Positions 1 to 12,500 of a stretch of 64,000 nt of DNA are shown here, in pieces (within the stretch, counting starts at the first letter, position 1; every line of letters starts with the position of its first letter). Source of the DNA: Taenia hydatigena (taxonomy: Eukaryota; Platyhelminthes; Cestoda; Cyclophyllidea; Taeniidae); assembly GCA_036345935.2 (NCBI GenBank), contig JADWOT020000009.1, positions 1,192,287 through 1,256,286 of the forward strand, read 5' to 3'. The translations under genes and the position numbers were made by a program. The notes beneath the pieces are model-generated. The model did no database searches. It was not told the origin of the DNA and worked only from the letters and a program-made list of their open reading frames with translations.

Positions 1-1065
1 ATTTGTGCTGAGTTCGGTTAAATGGCTTTTTTTTTGGGGGGGGGGGGGGGAAGAAAGAGAAAGGAGTGGCCAATGTGATTGGTTATTATCCAACTCTGCT
101 TGCCAAGGTGTGGATATTTCTGCGAGTATCGCCAACGATACAGGTTTGAATCTACATGCTGGGTGGAATACATGCATATTCAGCGAACAGAAGGGATTGG
201 AGCTGCTGGCGGGACCAAAAGGCCAGCCCACCTGGCGAAGGTACAATAGCCAACTAAGTGCCCGTAATTATAACCAAGGGTAAAACGAGCTACAAGCGTC
301 TTGCGAATGCCACCAAGAAATCGGCGCTTTTCTTTAACATGCACTCACCACATATGGGAAATATCTTTTCTCGGGAAAAGCTACTAAAATGCCTTAGCAC
401 TTTCTTCCCTTTTATGGAAATAAAATCAGGCGTTTTTTGGTTGGCTAAAATTTAGTCGTGGCGAAATTAACTACTTTGTTCACTGGGAAAGTCTTGGTGC
501 TCGTATCTAGGTTGTAGAAAAACGTGACGTTATTATGTAGCATAAAAGTAGTGCGTGATTCAACGCGACTTTATTTTCCTTTCTTCTTCCAAAGTATAGC
601 CAGGTTTCCTTCCATTACTCCCTTACTTTGGGATGCAACCGTTTTCCAGGAATGAAATTGCTTGATTTGTCGCATACTAATTGATTAGCATTCCTGTCTG
701 AATTTTCAGATTTAGATGCTGTTAAAACGCGGCATCGTCTCTAGTTTTATAACAAGGGTTTGAAGTCCATCTACTTCCTTACCGTTTACTGACGACTTCG
801 TACATTTTTCAGCGATTGATCAAATTCTGGCGTCGAGGAAACGTTACTGTAAGTATTCCGGTTAAATGCTGCGTTTGCTCATGACCTAAAAACAACCAGT
901 ATCAGCGTGTTGTTGACCATTGTTCTTCGAGTTTCAGGCAAAAATACTCTTTTAGTATAGTAGATTTTAAACAACAGAAAGATTGTGTCTAGCAATAGCA
1001 GGTGCAACTGCGGAGGGATGACAGCCGTGAGAATGCTACTCTTTCACTTATTCAGAAGGCTTTAA
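1..1065. other. no gene seen; starts with poly-T/poly-G run
   Basis: There is a homopolymer pair near the left edge (about ten T followed by about fourteen G, positions 29-51). The rest shows only short, uncorroborated open frames. The stretch downstream of position 1066 would hold the 3' UTR of the minus-strand gene. A TTTATT at about 570, which is AATAAA on the minus strand, is a possible polyadenylation signal. Confidence 0.4.
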
Positions 1066-1650
1066 TCAACGTCGCCACTCTCCGTCTCTAATACTTGATT
1101 CTCTGCAAAAAATGTTGCCCGGTTATCATCCTCTCTGGTGATTAGCGGTTGATTCACTTACGAGTGATACTTCTGCGGTAATTCAATTTCACTGTCAGTC
1201 TCCTCTTCTGTCAACCCTCCCGTAATGTGCGATGAGTCTGAAATGCGAAGGTCATTATTTCTGGATTTTGAAAGTGCTTTGCTCATTGTTGTCTCTTTAT
1301 CCTGAGCGTCGGTAAATGGAAGGAGAATTTTGGTATCTTCTACCGATTGATTCGCTTTCACGAAACGCTTTGTATCAAAGTGGTCATTTGTATCTTCCAT
1401 CACCAAACCATTAAATTGGCAGGGTTCGGGGTTCACTCTTGTGTATCGAAGATTAAAATTGGCCTTCAACGCTTGAAAGTGCCCGCTCCAGGCCCACATT
1501 CTATGGTGAAGAACAATCCTATAAAATTCGGCTAAATCAAACACAATGCAAAAATTTTTAGCTGAATCATTTTTCACTAAACATCTTCACAAAATCGTAC
1601 TCTTTGTCACGATGAGCTTCGGTCCAAACAAGGGTACAAGTAGGGCGGTA
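1066..1650 (-). CDS. 3' end of an unrecognised multi-exon gene
   Basis: Three consecutive exons fit together on the minus strand: 1650-1583, 1518-1162 and 1102-1066. Their phases agree (0 to 2, 2 to 2, 2 to stop). The introns are short: 64 bp (GTTTAG...TATAG) and 59 bp (GTAAGTG...TTGCAG). The joined tail is about 153 residues. It starts with a Trp- and His-rich stretch (VWTEAHRDKEYDF, then HHRMWAWSGHFQ). It ends in an acidic, Ser/Thr-rich, probably disordered tail with EEETDSEIELPQ, and the stop follows DGEWRR. I do not recognise the family, and upstream exons between 1651 and about 3500 were not found. The tail could be the cytoplasmic end of a membrane protein, but that is only a guess. The excellent donor at 1161 and consistent phases argue that it is real. 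Confidence 0.45.
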
Positions 1651-3586
1651 CTAAGCCCTTCTCTAGGCGGGATGGTGCCTTCTACTGCCAGTAACTAATA
1701 GGCATGTAGAATGTGCTTTCATCTATCGGTAACCGTGATCGCGTGGTGCTGAACCAGCTGTAAAACACGAACTGAGGGCTTCGAGCATAGCACAGTTGCA
1801 TCGATGTGTTGCTTCAACTTGCAACAATGGAACGTTTAAGTGGAGTGGCTCAACTCCGGACCTACAGAGATCATCGACTTCATAAGATGCCAAACCTTGA
1901 AAGTCCGATCGACGTATAACCTATTGTTAGGACTGTAAACGCAGTTATTCTCAAGCCTCACGGCTGCTAAACTCTAGCCCATTCCAGGTAGACTGATGAT
2001 TATTTCTAATGTGAGGTTGTCTCTCAGCTATTGATTAGATCCTGAAACAAGTATACGATCTCGAAAGCCCTGATTAGGACTAAAAGCCCTTCTTGAAGGA
2101 TCAAATTTGCCTTTAACTGGGTGAAATAAACCAACACCTTTTGGAGCTTTTACTTAAACAATGATTAGCCCACCTCTCCCAACGAGCAAGTTTTTCATCA
2201 AGTGGTGTTAAAAAAAGCATAATTTTCCTCTCTAAGAGGAATGCGACATCTGCATACATATTACCCCAGCTTTAAAACACATTCCACCAAGCAGGTCAAA
2301 AGTAGGCTTGAACCATTTTAAGTGTCTGACCTTACAGCCTATGATCTGGAATACGGTAAAAAGAAAAGGCGGTCATCAATCGAGAGGGTTCTTAAAATCT
2401 CGGCAAAAACCTTTATAAATTGAGTTAGTAACTTGCAGGACTGTCTTCTATGGGAATAAAGAATAAAGAGCCTTAATGAGAGCAAGTTCAGTTTGCAGAG
2501 GGAATTTTTCTGTTGCCGAGCAGTAGTCAAGCACTAGCAAGCGTCGAAACCCTTCCTGAGGCGAATTTATCGGCTGGTTCGCATCTCTTTCAAGAGGGTG
2601 GAGCAACTTAAGTTTACTGCCGCTTTGGCAAGCAGTGCTGAAGTCCAGTCATTTCCAGTCCTCGAAGCAGTACAAAGTGCATTCGTTGAAGTTATTTTTG
2701 CTTGATTTAAGCAAAACATGTGTGAGCTCCCCAAATTCCCTCCTCAGCTGCCCAAACTTTCTTGTGATAAGTTTCACTTTAAATTTGGCGAAAAATTGGC
2801 CACAGGTATGTGAAGTGTTCAATAAGTGTTTTTTCCCATAGGTATCATGTAAAAAGAGCACTCGATTTTCAATGTGGCTTGAGCTACCTACTTTAACAAG
2901 CTCGCAATCTGAAAACTCGTTTTCTACTTCTTATACATGCACCATAGGATCTCGGAGTCGAGGGAGGCCATGAGAGACCTTTGTTCTTCAACTGCTGCTA
3001 GCCAAACGAGCCAAAAAAAAACTATCCGCTCATTACCCGCCCTACTCCACGGAGGCGCGCGGTATTTAACCATCCGTATACTGATCCTTGCTTGGTGCGC
3101 GGTGGGGAACGGAGGGAAGAATTAACGCTGAACCCGCTCCCGAGGGCCAAGCAGCAAACATAGCTAAGATCTATCTACTCGACAAGATCCGAGTATCTGT
3201 AAATAGATCCTCTTGTGCTGAAACGCACGCATGCGAACCTTACGGTAACAGGAAAACAAGTGCACGTTGGACGAAAAGGCGTAAGTAGCTCAACTGCTGC
3301 CCATATTTGAAGGTGTTGTATAGAGCAGTTACGGCTCTTACACAAGGACGGTCTCATTTGACCAGCCTTATTCATATGCGAGCTAATGGTTTACCAAGCT
3401 TTACTCGAGAAACAGGAGATCAATGGTCTCCTTTGTTTTGATCGGGCATAAAATGATCCGGAGTTCCCACTTTATGCGAGAGAACTCAACCCACAGACTG
3501 ACCACCCATGCCGGAGAGCAGGACACACAGAGAGACTTCATTGTCCATGTTCTCTTGCAACTCATTCATCATTTTTACAATTTTCT
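1651..3586. other. no gene resolved
   Basis: No convincing exon was found on either strand. A GC-rich patch at about 3030-3160 stands out from the AT-rich surroundings. It could be the promoter or first exon of the minus-strand gene ending at 1066. The 3' UTR of the minus-strand MED14 gene must also lie at the right end of this stretch. Confidence 0.35.
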
Positions 3587-6500
3587 TCATTGCTGCACCT
3601 GCGCCTGCTGCTGCATCGGCATTCCCTGTTGAAGTGGATTCTTGCGAATATGCGAGATGAGCTGCACCAGCGTGCAAGCTCGTGTAGTTTTGAATCGTTG
3701 ATTGATTACCTCGTCAAGACCCTGGAACCTCTTCGATGCCACAATTGTCACATGGTTTTTCGACCAGTCATACGTCAAGCCGACTACTTCCAAAGTGGAC
3801 GCACGCAACAAACCCTATAAGGGAATAGTGGGTTAAATTATCGACAGGAAAGACCTCAACCCGGAGTCATTCAGCACATTAATAGTTTAACTACGCGAAT
3901 GCCTTAGCTGCCGCGAACTTCATGTACATCTGCCAATCTCTAGGCTCTCAGGTATTCTGACGGTGGTGATGAGCCATTCTTCTACACTGTTCTGGATTAT
4001 TACAAATCGCAGACCACCCAAAATGCTGCACAACACACCGAAGGCGAGGATTGCTCATTGAAAGCGGGTGCGCGAGGAATGATGATTTGCATCGCAAGAT
4101 AGCTGGGCGAACGAAGAACGACAGAGGGCTCGGGAGCGGCTGGGGTGGCAAGAGAGACAAGACCAACGCGAAGAATAGAAAGGCCACTGTTGACACCGCC
4201 TGTGGAGTCCAAATCCCACGTAAAGACGTTAGAGACGAGATCGAAGAGGGTTGCACCAGGAAGGGAGAGGAGTCGGAAGAAAGATGTGATGGCCGCTGCT
4301 TGCGGCGAGACTGAACATACCTGGAGAAGTGGTATGGAAGAGGACCCCCATGAGCTGAAACCTTCCATAACACTAGCAGAATAGTTAGGCCTCCAATGAA
4401 AAGTTATCCGAGCAGATCAGTCATTGTGATCCGCACAACTTACCGAAGAACCTTCACAGTGATGAGTAGTCAACCGCCTATAGCCTCATAAAACCAAGCA
4501 AATCTCTAGCTCCTTTGTAACAGTATTAGTAATGTGCCTTAAGTAATTTACTCACCTCCCATCATTTCCTTGTACATCTATGCGGGGAAGGAAAATCTGA
4601 GGAGCGCACTGCCTGATCTTTAGGGGACTATGCCCACTGTGTGCGTGCATATGCGGTGTACCTCCGACTCAAGCGTTTACCACAGCATCTTCAACTGGTG
4701 AATGCCAAATATTACTCACGGACGGGATCCATTTGTGTGGTGTAGCCCAAAATAACCCAAGAGTAGAACAACTTCTGTCTTAAAGTCCTTTTCGTAGGAA
4801 CTAGCGTAAGACCTGATACGTTAGCTAAGTGAGCTGTGAAATAGCCACCTATTACTCGCTCAACGCTTCTAAGGCGTACTCTAGAGTACTACTTGGGAGT
4901 AAAGAGGATTACCAGCACCGAAGTTCCTTCTAAAGGCCAAACAACAACACAATAGAATTGAAAGCGTTCAAGCATAAAAACGTCTTGAGAAATAGCCAAG
5001 ACCGGCAAATTAGTGGACGAAAAGTCTTGTGCTACAAAACCTACCAGCGAGAATGCCTCATAAGATCCGTGAGAATGGGGAGAAGATACTACTTTATCCA
5101 CATTTTCCTCACTCCTCGTACACTTCTCCAGGCTCTGGATTATTAGCACCTTTTCTTGACATTAACCATCAAAAACAAAGCCCAGAGAGATTGATTTAGC
5201 TAGAACTAGACCATTTTTTTTAGGGTGAAAACATTTTATGGAAGTGGGATTTGCAAGATTATATAAGGCTGAGAAGGCTACATTATAGTGGTGAAATAGG
5301 CAATCGTGTTACTCGCATTCAACTACAAAACGGCACTTGAAGGCTCACGAAAATACTGGAGAACTACTTTCCGGAAAAAAGAGACAAACGCTGTGAAGAC
5401 GCTGAAGATGGATCCACTATGGGTGAAAAACTTTCCTTAACTGAAGCTAAAAAACAAACTTTTCTATGAATCGACCAAGCATTAAGCATGAAACAATGAA
5501 ATTCATAAGGAGAATAAATTTTGAGGGCTACATCCACGAAGAACTAGTGCATTAGCAAGAATTCTTCACCTACAGTGTCTTTTAATAACTAGTGATAACC
5601 CATCTTTAGAACTAAATCCGATACAGTTAGTTATCGCAATAAGTTCTTTCGCAAATCTCAATGAAAACCGACCCTTCTACGGAAGAACTCCTCAATCCTC
5701 GCACTTATTTCTGCAGCTCCTTCCACCGGACACGTCACAGGGTCTGGCGTAACTCTCAAAACTAGACGCCAGCGTGAAACACCCTCCACCGTTGTCGTCG
5801 CCTCCATTTTCAGCCTCACTTCTAGCCCCGAGTCAGGTGCCTTGGCAACGAATTCCCCCACCTCAAGAGCAGGAGCAGATGGAACTTGCCAACGGTGCGT
5901 GTTCACTGCCTGGAAGGCAGCATGGAAGGTCAGGCTGGCGGAGAGGTAGCACTCGAGAGCAGAAGGGGTGACAGGCCCGTTGGTACCTCCCCCCGATGGA
6001 CGAAGCATTCTATCCAATTGAGACACAGTGAAACCGCTGGAGGGTTTATCGCCTGAAACTAAGCAAGTAGGACGGATAGTAAATCAGCCAATAAAATATT
6101 GACTCTGTGTATCAGTTCTCTTGAAGTGCTGGTATTCAACCCTGTCCCAAAAAACGATAGAAACTTCGGATTATGTTTTAAGAAGAAACTACATTGTTTA
6201 TTTACTGGAATTTTGCCTATCAACTGCTTCAACCTTTAAATATGGTTCCAAGGTAGCATCTATTCCTCTTCAAAAATTTGTGTTGTGAAATAATTTCGGT
6301 GAAAAGGATTCCACACCCCATTGTTTGCTCTGCAAACAGCGAAGATGGGAGAATAAGTAGTATTTGATTTTGCCAATGTGAATGCATCTATCTAGAGGGA
6401 CGGTTACCCTTGGGGATTGATAATAAGGATTATCACTCAGTGGCAAAGGTGGATGCAAACAGCTCTGTTGCATACGTTGGATATTGTAGTAAGAAATTGT

Positions 6501-9500
6501 GTGCGTTGAGGAACAAAAATTCATCTCTTCTCGATGATGAGGAATAAAGTGCCCTCTTCTCTGGAATGTTCATGGGAAGGGAAGTACAAAAGTGAATGAA
6601 AAACGCTTCAAATTTTCACTCTGGAGAATAACAGCGAACAACCGATTTACCCGAATTCTCAAACCGTTGAAACAACCCACCTCCACCTTCCATCTTGAAG
6701 GCCTTTTGCATCGACTCCAAGAAGGGCTACAACGGAGAAAAAGTTGAGGGGGTTAAAATCTACCCTAGTGAAAAAAGTGACCGAGAATAAGTTAATCACC
6801 CAATCTCAAATCATTCGCCCATCAGTCATAGAAAAATTTAATTCATAATCAAAAAAGGCATATCCCTACCCAAGTCGTCCCAACTGCATCGTCTAGCCCT
6901 TAGGAATCGACAATATTTGCAAGCAATAAGACAGTAGGAAAAATCCACCTCGGTCAAAAATTGCCCGAAACCGGTCAAGAAATGATCCCATTTCTACTGA
7001 TTCAAGTAACTTGAACATCGAACTGTGAAGCTTTATATCTTTGTCAATTAGTGTACACTTTTTTGCCTATTCCATCCATCAGTGCCTGATACAGTAACAA
7101 ACAAATAAGAGCCAAACTATTCGATCGACAACTTCAAGAAGCCTCAATATATCGAAAAACTTGACCTCACTGCAACAGTGGCTGCCAGTTCTTTTATTTA
7201 CTTTTCTATGCAACAAAGCAACAGGCAGAACGCAATTTGATCAGATATTGTCGAGAATCACTCAATTAAATACCAGAATTTAGAATTCGGCCAACAGCAA
7301 CAAAATCTACACAGAAGTCAAAGCGAAGAAAATCGATGACCGAGTTTTGGGAGTGACACCACAAACTTTTTAATCTGTACATTCAGGTTTGTGTCGATTT
7401 CATCTAAAGTGAATTTTGACACAAATTATCTAGAGGTTTCAAAAATCCCAAAGAGAGGCCCTTTCAGTAATAGACTTTTCACGCAACAAAGCTATGATGG
7501 AGATCTACCTTGATTTTAAGAAAGTTACCGGAAATCAATCGCTTTAATACTAAAATTTAGTTCACTCATCAATTTTCTTCAAAATTTTCTATGCACAGGA
7601 AAAATGCGCTGGTTTCCGAGTAATGATGTCCATATGCTCACCTGGAACGCAGGAAGTGGAACAAAGCCTTGAACAGGGTAGATTTCGCTGGAAATTCCAC
7701 CACCACGACTCTGTGGTGGTGCACCACCAACTTCTTGATGATGGCAGCCATCGGAGATGTGAACAGTTGCTCCGTGGTCAGTCTTCAGTTTAAAACGCAT
7801 GCAAAGTGTGCCACGATACGCAAGTTGTAAGTCAAAACAGGAGAGCGCCATCAAAGACATGCTCCGAATGGGGCGGGCTGATCTCACAATCGCCGACGAC
7901 TGTTTGGAAAAAATGCGCGTTTTACTAGTCTACTAACCCCTTGTATAAATCCCTGTCACTGAACAAGTTTTAAGCAGATAACAATACTGACTTGCATCAG
8001 TTTTATACCGAGAGAGGTTTACAATGCATGGGGAGGTATCAAGCAGTTCGAGGTAGAAGTTTACAGGCAATAAGCTCTAATTTCAAGTTATTTTTCTACT
8101 TTTCGAAACGTTTTAAACGCCATGAGCAAATCTATGCCTCAAAATTCACTATAAGGTCTTCACTAAAGGAGAGCTTTTTGCATTCCTATTGGATGGTAGA
8201 ATCGATATTCGGAGGACCGAATCAGACGTCGCTTGAACACATCAGAAAAGCGGTGTCATGACAGCCTTGCTTAATTGGAAATGAGGGGAAAGTAGTTACT
8301 TAATTCCTATACCTGAATTTATTCATTCTAACTAAAGAATCGCGCAGAATTATTTGCTTAACGAACTTGGATGCTTTAAATAAAGCAGTATCCAATGTTT
8401 GGCAGAAGCACAGTGACTTCTAAAACGAACTTTTGTAGAATTGGTCATGATGGTGGGTTTCCGCAGGACTTCCATTGACATTACGAAGTCGAGTGTGGAG
8501 GATAGAACCTAAAAAGAGTCGTCTAGGCATAAGGAAAGCAAAAAATTAATCCAACGGTCCACTCTTCACCTGCAGTAAGTGCCTCTCGTAACTTATTGCA
8601 TTACAGATAAAGGAATGTCCTATATCCTCCAATTCCAATTTTAAGAATGTGTGATCCCTACTTTCCTCTTTAATTGGCACTCATTTTCGGCTGAGCGAAT
8701 AAGTATAGATATGTGGCTCTCTAATAACAGTCCAAATGCACCTCATGCATTACTGTTCCAGAAAGTCGAAGCGCGAAAAACCCTATAGAGCGAACCTAAT
8801 GCAGCCTTATGGCCATCCACTCACCAAACACATAGGCAAAATTGACTTCTGGCTCTCAACCAGGAACTCCAAATGCTCACGCACAACACAATGTGGATTT
8901 TCGAAAAGATCTCGCTGTCTTTGTCGTTGACACTGCTGCTTTAATGCGTCGTCAACATTGTCACCATGCTTCATAGTGGCAGGACCCGGATGCACACCAA
9001 GACGAAGGCAGCAGTTCTGGCGGGGACCTATAGATAATTCGGCCTGTGAAAAGCAAAAAAAATAAATAGCGCTAATTATGGCATGCAACTTGACTACCAA
9101 CATTAGTGGTGTTGACTACGGTCATCCCATTTGAATTACCAGTGCCCCGACGCTTTTGCGTAATCCTAGAACAATGTACCTTAAAAGTCTTCGGAGATGA
9201 CTCGGACACTACAATGCTAACATAATTAACGGATCTGTAGTGGGTGGTTTAAACGATGAAGGCTCACACAAGAACATTAAAAACCTGATATACTACTTTC
9301 AATCGCCTGCTTTGACGAATACAGATTAGTCAACGAAAAGTGAAAAAAATGAACAGAGATGAAGCAGAGGTCTTTCTCACCAGGTAATGTTGACCCGGCC
9401 CATAAGCCAGAATTAAACTCCTCGCATCAAAGCCATTCAACCGCACATCAGGCGGTAGGGAGACTAAAATGAGAAAACTCAAAGTCAATAACCAAAACAG

Positions 9501-12500
9501 CTTCAAAGGAAGCAGTTATATACAACAACTGATCACAAACCAGTATTCTCAATAATCGGTCCGCAGATAGCAAACAAGCGACAGAGTGCCTCCCATTCGG
9601 TTATCACGGTAAGGAGGAAGGAATTCAAGTCGGACAAGCTGTTGACCTGCACTGCGGGTGATTGGTGGAGCAGTTCACCGTTGTTTGTGTTGCCTGGGAG
9701 ACCGGAGAAGGCTATGGTAAGACGCCAGCAGCGCATAGAAGCAGAAGTGGATGCAGTGGAGGCAGAAGTGGAGGGTGAAAGACGAGAAGAGCTGATGATT
9801 ACAGCGCGTCGGGTGTAGCGGTGGAGGAGTGCGATGCCGGAACGTGCCCAGGCTGGGAGACGCTTAGTGGGAATGCTGTAAGGAAAAATCATAGTTTATT
9901 CTTAAAATTTTAAAGACAAGAGGTGTGGTGTTTAACTTGAGAGTCAACGGGTCGGCACGGTCCACTACTTCTATAATGCTTGAGTATTCAGGGGAAATTA
10001 GCTAAAGACGCGTGGATCTGAGAATTAGTGGATAGATCAGACATGAATGCGAGGTGGGTAAATAAAATAACAGCAGAAGCGGTCCCAGAGAGGATGAATT
10101 GGAGATATTAAGTGGACGTAGAATGCGAAAATCGATCAAGTGTGGATAGATCCTAAGTGGATAGCCAGATGCAAATCGGGATTTGTGAATGGATAGGTTA
10201 AGGACGGATGAATAAAAACAAGTCAAACTCACGCTTGTGAGCATTTCATGGTAATAGTGATAAAGTGAGAGGGTGAGATTCCGATTTGTGTTAGTCATCC
10301 AAACACTACTCTGCTTTTTGGTATTTAACGTGGAAGTGAAAAGCTTAACATGTTTCAATAAACAATTAAGTGTAATATATGGGTCAGAAATTTATGAATA
10401 AATGGAGTTGGGATAGATAAACCAAGGTGAATTCGAGATGAACGGATAGACAAATCTCTTACATACGCAGAATGGATGGACTAGGAATAGATGAATACAT
10501 GAAAGTGATTGATGAATCCAGAATTCAACAATGTGTGAGTCCGGAGTAGATAGGTTCCGAACGTATAAAACAGTGAGAAACGAGCAAGTAAATAGTGATG
10601 AGTGGATCAATCAGATACAAACAGATAGATGGATATGGACTTGAAGCATAAGTTGCTTTTTACAAACCAACCGACTTTTCCGCTTCAATATGAGGAGCTT
10701 CATCACAACGTTTGGATAAATTGACTAGATGAATGCGACCGTAGCGGAACTTATTTCCAAAATCAAAGCAAAAGAGTTTGAAGCATTCCAAATCTACCGA
10801 TGTACCCTAATGAGCCAATACAGGGCGGATGCAGTTTCCAGCTGGCATTATATCCGCTATAAGTGTAGAAGGCAAATTCGCCAGTCAAATTCAATGACTG
10901 CATATTCAACTGTGAGAAAAGGGCACAAAGAAACTACATGATTCATGTGCCAGTCAAACCATGGGAAAAGCACTCAACTACGAATAGAGGAACCATACCT
11001 CCGAATGGCAATGCTCAGGATGCCACTTTGTGCATTATTAACGACACCGTCGTGAGTGATCCCGTTTTCTGCCAGCTGCAAAGACAAACAACAAAACTGA
11101 TGACGTGAGTCAGGAGTAATGTTACACTGGCAGATAAATGAATGTGAGGCCAAAAGATTGATGATCTTACAGCCGGATCGATGGGGAGTATAAAACTTTC
11201 CCAACTATTACTGCCCGAGGACTGAGGATAAGTAGCATCTTCAACTTAGATAAGGCAATTTCAAATCAAACACAAACACGATAAAAAAGCAATCCCCACT
11301 TTGTAATCTTGGATGCCAATCACAGTAGTACTGATAAATAATGCCTCTTAAATGTCACTATGATCTATCAAGCGACCAAAAAAGATCATGTGATGTTTAT
11401 ATGCATGCATTATAAACTATGTACACGTGATTTCGACATTTGTAGCCCTCAGCTCGCCTAGAATAAAGCGTTAGTTGAACCTGATGGATATGAATCGAGT
11501 CTGCCTGTATTAACACCTATTGTAAAGCGTTTCGAGGGAGTAGAGGCAAAATATACCAATCAGAAGCCATCTAAGCAACTTATTTCTAAAGAAAACAGAA
11601 AAAACCAGACAGACAGGCATGAGTGGATCGGATAGAGTAGAAACGGATTATAAACACCTTCACATTGAGCTCATTAACAATCACATCATCCTCCAGAGCA
11701 GCAAGGAGGCGAGAAAGATCTGGCATCAGCACCGCGGAGGAAGAGGCGGTGGCGGAACAGTCAGAGGTGGCGGACAGGAGCATCGCTCTATCGTTTGGTG
11801 GCAGGCGATCAATGCACCGGCGCTTAGCCTCGCTTGCCGAACCGCTTTCCTCGTCCCTTGAGAGATGTTCTAAGAGAGCACGGACCCGCTTTAAACGTCG
11901 ACACACTTGGTTACGCTGGACCTGAGCTGCTGCTTCACGCAGTTCCCCGAGCTAATTATGGAAGGGGAGAGAGAAGAAATTGGTAGGGCCCGGTCAGCTG
12001 ATATACTAGGATTCAATCAATGCCCACACTGTGGATAACAAAAGTATGCGAACCAAATAGCTGTACTGAAAGGATATAAGGAGTAAAAGCAAGATAACCA
12101 TTCGACGCATTTCTTCACTCAAATTAGTCAGGCTTTAACCGAATAGCTGGATAACGTAAAGACGCACACACGAACATTGACACGGACAGTGATATTGGCT
12201 GATGACCAGCTAATCTTGCGGGGCCAAACAATTGCTTCAGTACATGCGACTCAAACTAAAAAATAAGAGTGTTTTTATAACATGAATTGGAGGATGATTC
12301 GATAGCCATTTTAGCTCGTTTAGCTTTCGCGGATTTTCAGATAGATGTAGATGTAAACGAATAATTATATAACTCAAGTGAAACATAGGTGAAGTTCAAG
12401 AAACACTTTGCTAACTGCGACACATAACCCTTTACCATCAGACACCCCTCCTAATGCGATGCATTACTCTAAGTGGTTCATCATCAGACTTCACTGACTG

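Noticed and set aside
41..51. Poly-G run as a functional signal
   Set aside because: A plain homopolymer next to poly-T at the window edge; nothing links it to a gene.
4051..4384. Open frames on the plus strand and a second minus frame at 3948-4373
   Set aside because: They are shadows of MED14 exon 18, whose frame matches the family through the LLSLPGATLFDLV block.
10729..10941. Open frame on plus, and a TGEFAFYTYSGYNASWK-like reading on minus, considered as a MED14 exon
   Set aside because: Exon 10 (ending at 10999) splices directly to exon 11 (from 9875) in phase and already covers this part of the protein.
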